Source of the DNA: Aureimonas sp. Leaf324
GTDB taxonomy: Bacteria > Pseudomonadota > Alphaproteobacteria > Rhizobiales > Rhizobiaceae
Length of the DNA: 64,000 bases
Direction of reading: 5' to 3'
Assembly: GCF_001423245.1 (NCBI RefSeq)
Contig: NZ_LMOH01000001.1
Span: 402,563 to 466,562, forward strand
In this document: positions 54,162-63,468 of the stretch, in pieces
Layout of the letters: every line of letters begins with the position of its first letter
How positions within the stretch are numbered: the stretch's first letter is position 1
Notes under the pieces: model-generated
What the model saw: only the letters and a program-made list of their open reading frames with translations
The model's database searches: none
Told to the model about the DNA's origin: nothing
Translations under genes and position numbers: made by a program

Positions 54162-55202
54162 TCAGGGCTTCTCGCCACCCATCGGCTTGAGTTCGTTGAG
54201 GAAGTCTCCGATCCGGGGACGCTGGACCCCAAGAAAAGGCAGGGGGCGGCAGAGGTCCATCGCGGCAATGCCGATGCGGGCGGTCAGCAGGCCGTTGACG
54301 AGACCCTCGCCGAGTTTGGCCGAAAGCCGGGCCGCGAGGCCATGTCCCACGACCTGCCCGACGATGCCGTCGCCGATGGCGATGGAGCCCGTGACGGCCA
54401 GATGCGCCAGAACGTCGCGCACCAGCCGAACGAGGCCGAGGGCCCCTGGCCGGGCGCCGTAGAGCGACGACACCGCGCGGATCAGCCTGACCGTTTCGAA
54501 CAGGACGAAGGCGAGATCCATGAAGGCCCGAGGGCTGACGGCCGTCACCACCGACACACGCTTCGACGAAGCGAGGACGAGCGCGCGCGCCCGCGCGTCG
54601 AGCGGCAGGAGGAGTTCGCGTTCGGCGAGGGTGATGAGGTCGCGCCCGTCGATGACGTCGTCGCGTGAGGCATGCAGCCTCTCGCGGCCGGCCGCAGTCT
54701 CGGGACGCGACGCCACGATCTTCGAGAGCCGAGCCACCACGGCCTCCGCCTCGGCGGCGGAGTCGGTCTCGAAGGCGCGGCGACCATCCCGCCGTTCGCG
54801 CTCCACGTCGTTCAGCCGCATGATTCCGATCGCCTCGCGGCCGACGACGCCGATGAGACCGACAATCAGAAGTCCGGCAAGGCCGAGGGCCGCCCAGCCC
54901 AGCCAGTCCGAGCGCTGGAAGAGGTCGCGCACGAAGCTGTCGAGGGCCAGACCGAAGGCGAGCGAGGCGAGGGCGCCGAGCGCGCCCATGGCCAGTTTTC
55001 CGAAGGAGAAACCACGTCGGCGGCGGGTGGCGGGATCCGCGTCCAGTCGCGCGGCGGCTTCCGCCTCCAACGTATCGTCCGGCTCGATCTTAACGCGCGC
55101 CAGATCGGAGATGCTGCGTGGCTCCCGGGCTGCCTGGATCGGCGGCAGCGAAGCGGGCGGATCGATCGGGAAGGCGGACGGGCGGCGGGGCGTTTCGCTC
55201 AT
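54162..55202 (-). CDS. YcjF/TIGR01620-type inner membrane protein (DUF697)
   Basis: The 346-residue product has a charged N-terminus (about 1-65), two membrane helices (about 70-115, FGKLAMGALGALASLAFGLALD and WLGWAALGLAGLLIVGLIGVVG, each cited in part) and a C-terminal DUF697 domain with more hydrophobic helices (VTAVSPRAFMDLAFVLFETVRLI). It overlaps the YcjX-like gene by 4 bp (start in ATGA). YcjX and YcjF are co-encoded in many proteobacteria and linked to phage-shock or envelope stress, though no molecular role is proven. Confidence 0.82.
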   Translation of the reverse strand: MSETPRRPSAFPIDPPASLPPIQAAREPRSISDLARVKIEPDDTLEAEAAARLDADPATRRRRGFSFGKLAMGALGALASLAFGLALDSFVRDLFQRSDWLGWAALGLAGLLIVGLIGVVGREAIGIMRLNDVERERRDGRRAFETDSAAEAEAVVARLSKIVASRPETAAGRERLHASRDDVIDGRDLITLAERELLLPLDARARALVLASSKRVSVVTAVSPRAFMDLAFVLFETVRLIRAVSSLYGARPGALGLVRLVRDVLAHLAVTGSIAIGDGIVGQVVGHGLAARLSAKLGEGLVNGLLTARIGIAAMDLCRPLPFLGVQRPRIGDFLNELKPMGGEKP

Positions 55203-56656
55203 GCCAGACGATCCCCCACCAGAAACTGAAGCGCGCGGTCGAGACGGATCTGCGGCAGCGACAGCGTCGCGCCCTCCGTGGTTCGCTCCAGCCGAGGCGG
55301 GCGGAACCTGACGAACGTCAACGGATCGAGCGCCCCCGTGCCGTCCGGGCGTGTTCGCAGAATGCGGGATGCATCGTCCGGCAGGTCGCCGGGGAACACC
55401 GCCGTCTCGATGCGACCGTCGAAGCGTTGTCCTCCGATCTCTTCGCCTTCGATCGGCGTGCCGACGATCACGGGCAGCGTCTCGCCCCGGTCGGTGACGG
55501 TCGCTTCATGGGTTGCGCGGACCGCGGCCATGGCGGCGACTTCGGTCTGCGCGCCCGAAAGCCGGGCGCGATCCACTGCGCCGTCGACAAGCCTGCGAAC
55601 GATATTTTCGAGGCGCTGGTGGCTGGTGCGGTGAAGGTGATCGGCCTTGGTCGCCGCGACGAGAATGCGGTCGATGCGGGGCGTCAGGAGCGAGCCGAGC
55701 CAGGATGCCCGGCCCGGGCGGAAGCATGCCAGAATGTCGCTCAAGGCCGTTTCGAGGTCCTGGACAGCCTCGGGGCCGGCGTTGATCGCTTGGAGCGCGT
55801 CGATCAGGATGATCTGCCGGTCGAGGCGGGCGAAGTGGTCGCGGAAGAATGGACGAACGACCACGGTCTTGTAGGCCTCGTAGCGCCGCGCGTGGACGGC
55901 GCCGTAGCTGCCCTTCGGGTAGCTGCGGCCGGCCTCGACGGGCAGCGGGGCGAAGGTTAGGGCAGGCGAGCCTTCCAGATCTCCCGGCATCAGAAAACGG
56001 CCCGGCGGAAGGGTCGAAAGCGCCGTCCGGTCTTCGCGGCAGGCGCGCAGATAGTTGGCGAAGGTCGAACTCAGCCGTTGGCTCGTCGTCTCATCGGCCG
56101 CTGCGGCGGGATCGATCGCCGCGAGCGCCTCGAGAAAGGGGCGCGCCATCCGATCGCGGGACGGCAAACGCGCGCGCTCCAGCGATTCCGCCGAAAAGGT
56201 CGCGAAGTCCTTCTCGAGAAGCGGCAGGTCGAGGAGCCACTCGCCGGGATAATCGACGATGTCGATCGACAGCTTGCCCGGCGATAGGAACCGCATCCAG
56301 CCGGAAGCCGTCTCGTATTCGACCGTCAGGCGAAGCTGCGAGATCGCGCGGGTCGACTGCGGCCACACCCGATCCTCGAGCATCGCCCGCAGATGCTCCT
56401 CGTACTGGAAGCGCGGCACCGCATCGTCGGGCTGCTCCTCGAGGTAGGTCCGCGAAATGCGCCCGGAACTTTGCGCCTCGAACATCGGCAGCCGCCCGCC
56501 ATGCAGGAGATTATGCACGAGCGCGGTGATGAAGACCGTCTTGCCGGCCCGAGACAGTCCCGCCACGCCGAGACGGAGCGTTGGATGAAACAGCCCGGAC
56601 CCTCGATCCGAGAGATTGTCGAAGACGATCCGCGCTTCGTCGGCAATGGAGGGCAT
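55199..56656 (-). CDS. YcjX-like P-loop NTPase (DUF463)
   Basis: The 485-residue product is the YcjX GTPase/ATPase-like protein. Walker A is GLSRAGKT (33-40), followed by FITALVHNLLHGG, the DIVDYPGEW motif (about 140) and VAATKADHLH, a possible G4-like NKxD equivalent. It is encoded just upstream of, and overlapping with, the YcjF-like membrane protein, its usual partner. A role in envelope stress is likely but unproven. ATG 56656 is chosen. A TTG at 56662 would add two residues. Confidence 0.85.
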   Translation of the reverse strand: MPSIADEARIVFDNLSDRGSGLFHPTLRLGVAGLSRAGKTVFITALVHNLLHGGRLPMFEAQSSGRISRTYLEEQPDDAVPRFQYEEHLRAMLEDRVWPQSTRAISQLRLTVEYETASGWMRFLSPGKLSIDIVDYPGEWLLDLPLLEKDFATFSAESLERARLPSRDRMARPFLEALAAIDPAAAADETTSQRLSSTFANYLRACREDRTALSTLPPGRFLMPGDLEGSPALTFAPLPVEAGRSYPKGSYGAVHARRYEAYKTVVVRPFFRDHFARLDRQIILIDALQAINAGPEAVQDLETALSDILACFRPGRASWLGSLLTPRIDRILVAATKADHLHRTSHQRLENIVRRLVDGAVDRARLSGAQTEVAAMAAVRATHEATVTDRGETLPVIVGTPIEGEEIGGQRFDGRIETAVFPGDLPDDASRILRTRPDGTGALDPLTFVRFRPPRLERTTEGATLSLPQIRLDRALQFLVGDRLA

Positions 56657-56737
56657 GGGCAACCGATCGGGTCTGGAAGAGGCAGTCTGGTCGCCCTGAT
56701 ATAGTCGGCCCTCGGCCCTCCCGACAGACCGGGACGC

Positions 56738-57229
56738 TCAAGGCTTGATGATGTCGCGCAGCACACCGGCAAGGTCTCCACCGTCGGCCAGGTCGACGAT
56801 CAGCCAATTCGCCGTGCCGACGCCGCCTGTCAGCCGCTCCTGCGACGCTACATCCGTTTCGCAGAGGGTCATGGCAAGGTCCTCAATCGTTGGATTGTGA
56901 CCGACCAGCAGCAGTTCGCCTGGTCCGTCGAAACCCTCGATTTCGGCCCTATAGGCTTCCACTCCGAGTGCGTAGAGATCGTCGCTGAACCGCACCGGCA
57001 CATCGACGGGCAGCGCGCTGCGGACGAGATCGAGCGTCTGCCTCGCCCGCACGGCGGTCGAGCACACGACCGATCCCACACGAACATCTAGGTCTCGAAG
57101 TTTCGTGGCGAGCCGTGACGCGTCGGCGCGCCCCCGATCGTCGAGGATACGCTGATGGTCTCGCTGGCCGGGGACCGCCCATGAGGAATGGGCGTGGCGG
57201 AGGATGTGGATCGTTCGTTCACCCGTCAT
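56738..57229 (-). CDS. SixA-like phosphohistidine phosphatase
   Basis: The 163-residue product belongs to the histidine phosphatase superfamily. The catalytic RHG-type motif is LRHAHSSW (about 10-17), a second Arg lies in VRARQTLD, and the second conserved His is in VGHNP (about 110). It resembles SixA, which dephosphorylates histidine phosphotransfer proteins, and other small members of this family. Its target is unknown. It is about 81 bp upstream of the YcjX-like gene on the same strand, with no visible terminator. Confidence 0.82.
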   Translation of the reverse strand: MTGERTIHILRHAHSSWAVPGQRDHQRILDDRGRADASRLATKLRDLDVRVGSVVCSTAVRARQTLDLVRSALPVDVPVRFSDDLYALGVEAYRAEIEGFDGPGELLLVGHNPTIEDLAMTLCETDVASQERLTGGVGTANWLIVDLADGGDLAGVLRDIIKP

Positions 57230-57452
57230 GCCTCATCGTTAGGACATGCCGGGCCGAAGGTCGAGAATCGGGGCACGACCGGGCGAAGCGACGCGCAACC
57301 GCAGCGCGAAGTCGACATGCGCCTTTTCGCTGTCGCCGGAGCTGATCCGGAGCGGACGGCGCAAAGCGCATGGCATCGAGCTGTCACAAATTCGCTGCGA
57401 TTTTCGCAGTTTAGGCCTGTCGAATGCAAAAGCCACAGCGTCCTTGGGGCAA

Positions 57453-57481
57453 CTTGTTAGGTTCTGCAACGGTCGCTATAA
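57453..57481 (+). promoter_or_regulatory. Probable sigma-70-type promoter of dksA
   Basis: TTGTTA (57453-57458) and TATAAG (57476-57481) are 17 bp apart and lie 31 bp upstream of the dksA start. Spacing and sequence agree well with a housekeeping promoter. Confidence 0.45.
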
Positions 57482-57511
57482 GCCCGCGCAAGGTGCAGAT
57501 GGAGGATCCGC

Positions 57512-57928
57512 ATGAGTGAAACCCTTCCGTTGGGAACCGGCTTGCCGGAAGACGGGCCCTTCATGAACGACCGCCAGAAGGAGTACTTCCGCAAGAAGCT
57601 GCTTGGATGGAAGGCGGACATTCTGCGCGAATCCCGCGAGACGCTGGAGGCGCTCGCCAGCGAGAACGCCAATCAGGCGGATGCGGCCGACCGGGCCTCG
57701 TCCGAGACGGACCGGGCCATCGAACTTCGGGCCCGCGACCGGCAGCGCAAGTTGATCGCCAAGATCGACGCGGCCATCGAGCGCATCGACGATGGGACGT
57801 ACGGCTATTGCGAAGAGACCGGAGAGCCCATCAGCCTGCGTCGGCTCGATGCTCGGCCGATCGCCACCCTTTCGCTGGAAGCGCAGGAACGCCACGAACG
57901 CCGCGAGAAGGTTTACCGCGACGAGTGA
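57512..57928 (+). CDS. dksA: RNA polymerase-binding transcription factor DksA (degenerate zinc finger)
   Basis: DksA enters the secondary channel of RNA polymerase and, with ppGpp, controls the stringent response. The 138-residue product has a long coiled coil (about 22-95) tipped by DAADRAS (the active acidic loop), then the globular segment GTYGYCEETGEPISLRRLDARPIATLSLEAQE, shown here in parts. Only one of the four zinc-finger cysteines remains (YCEETG). The others are replaced by Thr, Ser and Ala. This is known for alphaproteobacterial DksA and predicts a zinc-independent form. A strong bidirectional terminator follows. Confidence 0.93.
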   Translation: MSETLPLGTGLPEDGPFMNDRQKEYFRKKLLGWKADILRESRETLEALASENANQADAADRASSETDRAIELRARDRQRKLIAKIDAAIERIDDGTYGYCEETGEPISLRRLDARPIATLSLEAQERHERREKVYRDE

Positions 57929-57952
57929 TGCGGTCGACACGATGATCCGACC

Positions 57953-57983
57953 AAAAAAGGGCCGCTCGCGCGGCCCTTTTTCG
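57953..57983. terminator. Bidirectional terminator between dksA and the FliO-like gene
   Basis: The stem AAAAAGGGCCGC, loop TCGC, GCGGCCCTTTTT sits between these convergent genes, with A/T runs on both sides. It can terminate transcription from both strands. Confidence 0.8.
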
Positions 57984-57993
57984 TTCGTCTCGC

Positions 57994-59742
57994 CTAGCGT
58001 CGTTCGGAAACGTCGATCGTGAAATCGTGGAGAAGGCGCTCCATCTCTTCCTCGAGCGTCAACGCTCGTTCCGTTTCCTCGTGCGGCGGTGTCCGCGGAT
58101 CGTCCGCCTGCGTCTCCGATGCAGCAGCAACCGGCGGGGCTGCGGTGATCGGAGCGGCCGCATAGACCGGCGGCGCGGCGACCGGTGGCAAAGGCGCCGT
58201 GCGCGTCGGCGCGGTTACGGCAGGCGCGGTCTCCACCGCGGGCGAGGTGCGACGATCCTGGATGGTCGATGCGAAGCTGCGCACCGATAGCGGAGCGGGA
58301 CCGGCCGTATCGGCGTCCGCTTTCGGACCGGCAAAGCCCACTTCCGCATCGGCATTGGAATCAGCGCGCGGGGCAACCGGCGCGGACGGCCAGCGCACCG
58401 GGATGCGGTCCGGCAGCGGTGGAACGATCGGCGCAGCGCCGCGCCCGTCCTCGGGCTCGGAACGGGGAGCATCCGCGTCGCGTCCGGACTGTGTCGGAGC
58501 GTCGGTCGGAACGGCAGGCGTCGTTGACCAGAAGGAGCGCGCCGGGGTCGCCTCGATGTCGTTGCGAACCGGCGGTGCGACCGGAGTGGCGCGCGACGGC
58601 TGGGGCAGGGTGGGGGTCGCCATCGAGCGGGGGGGCGCTGACACGGGCGGTGAAGCGGGAGGCTGCGTCGGCTGCGCCACCGGAGGACGCTCGGCATTCG
58701 GCTGCGGCTGCGGCGCTGGCGGCATCTGCGCGGGGGGTGGTGCAGCCACCACCGGCGCGACCGGCGCAACGGGTTGGCGATGGATCGGTGCCGGCGGAAT
58801 GATCGCCTGGCGCGGCGGCTCGTAGGTCTGCGCGCTGGTGGGAGGGACAGCGGGGGTGGCTTCGGAGCGGCGCGCTGCCGGCTCCAGGAAGGTCGTCGTC
58901 GGCAGGCCGCGTGACGACAGCGGAGGCACCGGCGCCGACGCCTCTACGGTACGGCGCGACGGCATGACGGGTTCTGTCGGACCATGGGGCTCGGGGCGCC
59001 GAGCGGGTGTCGGCTCTTCCGCGACCCGTACGGGCGGCGCGGCGGCAACGATCGGTGGCTGGACAGCGGGAACGGGCGGGACAACGACGGGGGCCGGCAC
59101 GACATCGGGCTCGACACGGGGCACCGCAGCCTGCGGATGCACCGAGGTTGTGGGCGTGGAAACGCGCGGCTCGACCTGCGGGGCCCTATTCGGCACCGGC
59201 ACCGGCGCCTGTGCTCGCACATCGGGCTGTTGCCGGAACTCCTGAACCGGAGCGACCGGCGTCTCGGCAACCGGCGCCATCGGCGGATGTTCCCCCGGCT
59301 GCTGCGCATCGCTCGGAACCGGCTGGACGCTCGGTCGCGGCGTGCGGCGATGGGGAAGGGCTTGTTGGGGCTGGGGCTGGGGCTGCGCGGCGACGCGCTG
59401 ATCGGGTTCCGCGAAACCCGGCTCTTGACGGGCCTTGCGCGGCTGGCCCCGAACGATGCCGGGCTCCACGACGAGATCGTTCTGTCCTCCGATCAGAATC
59501 AGATGTTCGACATCGTCGCGGCGAACCAGCACGAGCTTGCGCTTGGGATCGACGGGCGCCATGTCGAGCACCGCGAGGCGCGGAGCGCGGGAACGGCCAC
59601 CGATGCCTCCGCTGCCGGCGAACACGCGCTTCGCCAGTCCGATGAGGACGAGCGCCAGGAGCACCACCAGCGCGGCTGCCAGAATCACCGTCATGATCGG
59701 GGCCAGGCTTTCGCCGACGATGCTCGCGAGCCACTCACGCAT
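57994..59742 (-). CDS. FliO-like domain membrane protein with long proline-rich tail
   Basis: The 582-residue product starts with a membrane helix (about 14-38), followed by a compact domain (about 50-100) with the FliO pattern APRLAVLDMAPVDPKRKLVLVRRD and VEHLILIGGQNDLVVE, cited in part. FliO belongs to the flagellar export gate. No flagellar gene is near, and the remaining 460 or so residues are a Pro/Ala/Val-rich, low-complexity stretch ending in a charged helix (LTLEEEMERLLHDF). It therefore probably works elsewhere in the envelope. It is divergent from cckA and convergent with dksA. Confidence 0.78.
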   Translation of the reverse strand: MREWLASIVGESLAPIMTVILAAALVVLLALVLIGLAKRVFAGSGGIGGRSRAPRLAVLDMAPVDPKRKLVLVRRDDVEHLILIGGQNDLVVEPGIVRGQPRKARQEPGFAEPDQRVAAQPQPQPQQALPHRRTPRPSVQPVPSDAQQPGEHPPMAPVAETPVAPVQEFRQQPDVRAQAPVPVPNRAPQVEPRVSTPTTSVHPQAAVPRVEPDVVPAPVVVPPVPAVQPPIVAAAPPVRVAEEPTPARRPEPHGPTEPVMPSRRTVEASAPVPPLSSRGLPTTTFLEPAARRSEATPAVPPTSAQTYEPPRQAIIPPAPIHRQPVAPVAPVVAAPPPAQMPPAPQPQPNAERPPVAQPTQPPASPPVSAPPRSMATPTLPQPSRATPVAPPVRNDIEATPARSFWSTTPAVPTDAPTQSGRDADAPRSEPEDGRGAAPIVPPLPDRIPVRWPSAPVAPRADSNADAEVGFAGPKADADTAGPAPLSVRSFASTIQDRRTSPAVETAPAVTAPTRTAPLPPVAAPPVYAAAPITAAPPVAAASETQADDPRTPPHEETERALTLEEEMERLLHDFTIDVSERR

Positions 59743-60024
59743 TTACCATATCCTCCTGGGCCTTCGTATGCGATGGAACCGCGACGGTTCCGTCGGACGA
59801 CGCCTTGTCTGCCATCTAGGGTTCCACCGACCAGGCTCCAGCGCCGCGTCAGCTTCGGAACATAGTGCCGTGCCATCATGTCGAGAGATTGCGGATGGCG
59901 CAAATTCGACAGATTCTCATGCCCGTGCCGTCCCGCATTAATCTGTTCGGCTTTGCCTCGGAAGGGTCGATCGTTCGCATATGGAACATCTGCTGTGGAC
60001 CAGACGCCCGCTTCCGCCACGCAC

Positions 60025-62541
60025 ATGAGCGATAAGCCGCTGATCGACGGACGGTCCGATTCGAGCGGCGTCCGCCGTCTTCTGTTCCTTGCGGGCTTCG
60101 TCTTCGTCTTCGCGGCGACCCTGGCGCTTCTGGGACATTCCTATGGCGCGCTGGCGCTTCTGGTCATGTTCGCCATCCTGGCGATGTGCGGAATTGCGGC
60201 CGTGTTCGGCCTGGCGCTCGGTTTCCTGCACATCGGCCCGCGCGTCGCCGATGCCGACATCGCCCGCGAGGCGCTCAATTCGCTGCCGGTTGGCATGCTG
60301 GTCACCGACCGCAAGGGGCGAATCATCTACGCCAACAAGGCCTACGGCGAGGAAACGGGCGCCGCGGGCGCCTCGTCCGTCCGCACGCTGGAGCGTCTTC
60401 TGTCGCGCGAGGCGGAGGCGTCCGAAGCGATCTATCGGTTGGCGAACCTCGCGCGAGAGAACAAGCCGGGCCAGGAGGAGTTTCGCCTGACCCGCCGTCT
60501 CGGAAGCGTCGGACCGTCGTCGCCTCACTGGTATCGCGCCTCGGTCGGTCCCTTCGGCGAGGCGGCGGCCGGGCTTCAACTCTGGCAGATCGCCGACATC
60601 ACGCCCGAGCGCGAAGAGCAGGAGTCGTTCTTCAAGAACCTCCAGCACGCGATCGACTATCTCGACCATGCTCCGGCTGGGTTTTTCGCCGCCGACGAGC
60701 AAGGGCGCATCGCCTACATCAACGCGACGCTGGCGGACTGGCTGTCGCTCGATCTCGCGACCTTCAAACCCTACTCGCGTTCCATCCAGGACTACCTCGG
60801 TGAGGGTGCTTCGAGCTTCCTGCGACGCTCCGGCGATCAGCGCGTCGCCGGCGCGGTCGAAAGCTTCGACCTCGATCTCGTCACCTCGGCGGGCCAGCGC
60901 CTGCCGGTCCGTCTCTTGCGCAACGCGACACGGACGGCCGACGGCGCGCCGGGGCTGACACGCACCCTCGTGCTCGATCGCGCGCCGCGCGGCGACGACG
61001 AGAACGCGCTGCGAGCGGCGGAAATCCGTTTCATGCGCTTCTTCAACTCCTCGCCCATGGCGATCGCCGCGATGGACGCCAACGGTCGCGTCAGCCGCGC
61101 GAACGCCGCCTTCACGAGCCTTTTCGGCGACGAGGCGGCAATGGGGCGCGCCGCGGTCTCGGACTGTCTGCGCGAGGAACATCGCGAAGCGCTGCGCCAG
61201 GCGGTGTCGGCCGCGATGCGTGGACAGGCGGGCATCCCGTCGCTCGACGTCGACCTGACCAGCGAGCCGACCCGCTCGGCGCGCCTCTATCTCAGCGCCA
61301 ATGCCGATGTCAGCGACGGCTCGGGCGAGGTCGCGATCCTCTACGGCGTCGACATCACGCAGCAGCGGACCTTGGAGGACCAGTTCGCCAAATCGCAGCG
61401 CATGCAGGCGATCGGCAATCTGGCCGGGGGCATCGCGCACGACTTCAACAACGTGCTGACGATCATCACCGCGTCGGTCGACTTCCTGCTCCTGAACCAC
61501 CGGACGGGCGATCCCTCGTTCCAGGATCTCCTGCTGATCAAGCAGAGCGCCAACCGCGCCGCTTCGCTGGTGCGTCAGCTTCTCGCCTATTCCCGTCGCC
61601 AGACGATGCGTCCCAAGATGCTCAACCTGACCGACGTGATCGCCGATATGCACCTTCTCCTGAAGCGCATTTCGGGCGACCTCGTGAAGCTGGAACGGCA
61701 GCACGCGCGCGACCTGTGGCCCGTGATGGCCGACATCGGCCAGTTCGAGCAGGTCGTGACCAACCTCGTTCAAAACGCGCGCGACGCCATGTCGACGAAC
61801 GGCCGCGTCATCATCTCGACGCGGAACGTGCCGGCCGAGGAGGCCGCCCAGTTCGGCTACAGCGAGCTCGGCGAGGGCGATTATGTCCTCATGGAAGTGT
61901 CGGACACCGGCTCGGGCATGCCGGCGGATGTCGCCGAGCGCATCTTCGAGCCGTTCTTCACCACCAAGGAGATCGGCAAGGGCACCGGTCTCGGCCTCTC
62001 GATGGTCTACGGCATCGTCAAGCAGTCGGGCGGGTCGATCTTTGTTGAGACGAAGCCGGGCGAAGGCACGACCTTCCGCATCTTCCTGCCGCGGCACATC
62101 CCGGTCGATGTTCCCGCCGCCAAGGGTGAACTGCCGTCCCCAGCCGCCTCCAACGCCAAGCAGGACCTGTCCGGCACCGCGTCGATCCTCCTCGTCGAGG
62201 ACGAGGACAATGTGCGCGCGGGCAACGTGCGCGCCCTCAAGATGCGGGGCTACGAGGTCCATGAGGCGTCGAGCGGCCTCGAGGCGCTGGACGTGATGGA
62301 GGAGATCGGCGGCAAGGTCGACCTCGTCGTCTCCGACGTGGTGATGCCTGAAATGGATGGCCCGACCCTTCTGCGCGAGATGCGCAAGCAGCGGCCGGAC
62401 CTCAAGTTCATCTTCGTCTCGGGCTATGCCGAAGACGCCTTTGCCAAGAATCTCCCCGATGGCGAGAAGTTCGGTTTCCTGCCGAAGCCGTTTTCGCTCC
62501 GCGAGTTGGCCGTGGCGGTGAAAGAAGCGCTCGAAGAGTAG
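60025..62541 (+). CDS. cckA: Cell-cycle hybrid histidine kinase CckA
   Basis: CckA starts the phosphorelay through ChpT to the master regulator CtrA. The 838-residue product has two membrane helices (about 18-66), PAS-like domains (about 80-190, 200-320 and 325-450), a HisKA domain with phospho-acceptor His472 ([10 protein letters not shown]), an ATPase domain with [16 protein letters not shown] and GLGLSM, and a C-terminal receiver with Asp771 (VVSDVVMP). This domain order and the GGIAHDFNN sequence are typical of CckA. ATG 60025 is used. GTG 59995, 30 bp upstream in frame, is an alternative, since neither has a strong ribosome-binding site. Confidence 0.93.
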   Translation: MSDKPLIDGRSDSSGVRRLLFLAGFVFVFAATLALLGHSYGALALLVMFAILAMCGIAAVFGLALGFLHIGPRVADADIAREALNSLPVGMLVTDRKGRIIYANKAYGEETGAAGASSVRTLERLLSREAEASEAIYRLANLARENKPGQEEFRLTRRLGSVGPSSPHWYRASVGPFGEAAAGLQLWQIADITPEREEQESFFKNLQHAIDYLDHAPAGFFAADEQGRIAYINATLADWLSLDLATFKPYSRSIQDYLGEGASSFLRRSGDQRVAGAVESFDLDLVTSAGQRLPVRLLRNATRTADGAPGLTRTLVLDRAPRGDDENALRAAEIRFMRFFNSSPMAIAAMDANGRVSRANAAFTSLFGDEAAMGRAAVSDCLREEHREALRQAVSAAMRGQAGIPSLDVDLTSEPTRSARLYLSANADVSDGSGEVAILYGVDITQQRTLEDQFAKSQRMQAIGNLAGGIAHDFNNVLTIITASVDFLLLNHRTGDPSFQDLLLIKQSANRAASLVRQLLAYSRRQTMRPKMLNLTDVIADMHLLLKRISGDLVKLERQHARDLWPVMADIGQFEQVVTNLVQNARDAMSTNGRVIISTRNVPAEEAAQFGYSELGEGDYVLMEVSDTGSGMPADVAERIFEPFFTTKEIGKGTGLGLSMVYGIVKQSGGSIFVETKPGEGTTFRIFLPRHIPVDVPAAKGELPSPAASNAKQDLSGTASILLVEDEDNVRAGNVRALKMRGYEVHEASSGLEALDVMEEIGGKVDLVVSDVVMPEMDGPTLLREMRKQRPDLKFIFVSGYAEDAFAKNLPDGEKFGFLPKPFSLRELAVAVKEALEE

Positions 62542-62545
62542 CCGA

Positions 62546-63457
62546 TCAGCTCCGGGCCGTGGCGACGGCGATCTGCGCCGCGAGCCGCGCGTTCGAGCGG
62601 ACGAGTTCGATGTTCGCCTCCAGCGAACGACCGCCGCTCAACTCGAAGATGCGCTTTAGCAGGAACGGCGTCACCGACTTGCCCCGCACGCCCTCCGTCT
62701 CGGCGTCGGCGAGGGCGGCTTCGATCCAGGCCGCGACCGTCTCGCGGTCGATCTCGAGTTCGGGCGCGAGCGGGTTGGCGATCAGCATCCCGCCCTCCAG
62801 CCCGATCGCTTCGCGCGAACGCTGGAACGCCGCGATCGCCTGCGGGCTGTCCAGGCGCAGGGGCGCTGGAATGCCGGAACCGCGCGACCAGAAGGACGGC
62901 AGTTCGTCCGTTCCGAAGCCGACGACCGGAACGCCTTTGGTTTCGAGCACTTCGAACGTCTTATGAAGATCGAGGATCGCCTTCGCACCGGCGCACACCA
63001 CGATCACCGGCGTTCGTGCCAGCTCTTCAAGATCGGCCGACACGTCGAAGCTGGATTCCGCGCCGCGATGCACACCGCCGATACCGCCGGTGGCGAACGT
63101 GCCGATGCCGGCGAGCGCCGCGGCGATCATGGTTGCCGCAACGGTCGTGGACCCGGTGCGTCCCATCGCCGTCGCGAAGGCCAGATCGGCGCGCGACAGT
63201 TTCATCGCGTCCGTCGTCTGGGCCAGCGCGACGAGGTCTCCATCGGAAAGGCCGATGCGCAATTCACCGCCCAGCACGGCGATCGTCGCAGGTTCGGCGC
63301 CTTCGGCGCGGATCAGGGCTTCGACACCTCGCGCCATCTCGACATTCTGCGGCCATGGCATGCCATGGGTGATGATGGTCGATTCAAGGGCGACGACCGG
63401 GCGCCCGACGTCGAGGGCGGCGCGGACGGATTCGGAACACTGATAGGGCTGGGGCAC
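62546..63457 (-). CDS. psuG: Pseudouridine-5'-phosphate glycosidase
   Basis: PsuG splits pseudouridine 5'-phosphate into uracil and ribose 5-phosphate, salvaging the modified base from RNA turnover. The 303-residue product has the family signatures ALESTIITHGMPWPQN (about 24-39), KLSRADLA (about 84), the TGGIGGVHRGAE motif (about 121-132) and VVCAGAKAILD (about 154). It is convergent with cckA with only 4 bp between the stops. psuK lies 11 bp upstream on the same strand, so the two form an operon. Confidence 0.93.
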   Translation of the reverse strand: MPQPYQCSESVRAALDVGRPVVALESTIITHGMPWPQNVEMARGVEALIRAEGAEPATIAVLGGELRIGLSDGDLVALAQTTDAMKLSRADLAFATAMGRTGSTTVAATMIAAALAGIGTFATGGIGGVHRGAESSFDVSADLEELARTPVIVVCAGAKAILDLHKTFEVLETKGVPVVGFGTDELPSFWSRGSGIPAPLRLDSPQAIAAFQRSREAIGLEGGMLIANPLAPELEIDRETVAAWIEAALADAETEGVRGKSVTPFLLKRIFELSGGRSLEANIELVRSNARLAAQIAVATARS

Positions 63458-63468
63458 GGGGCGCTCCG

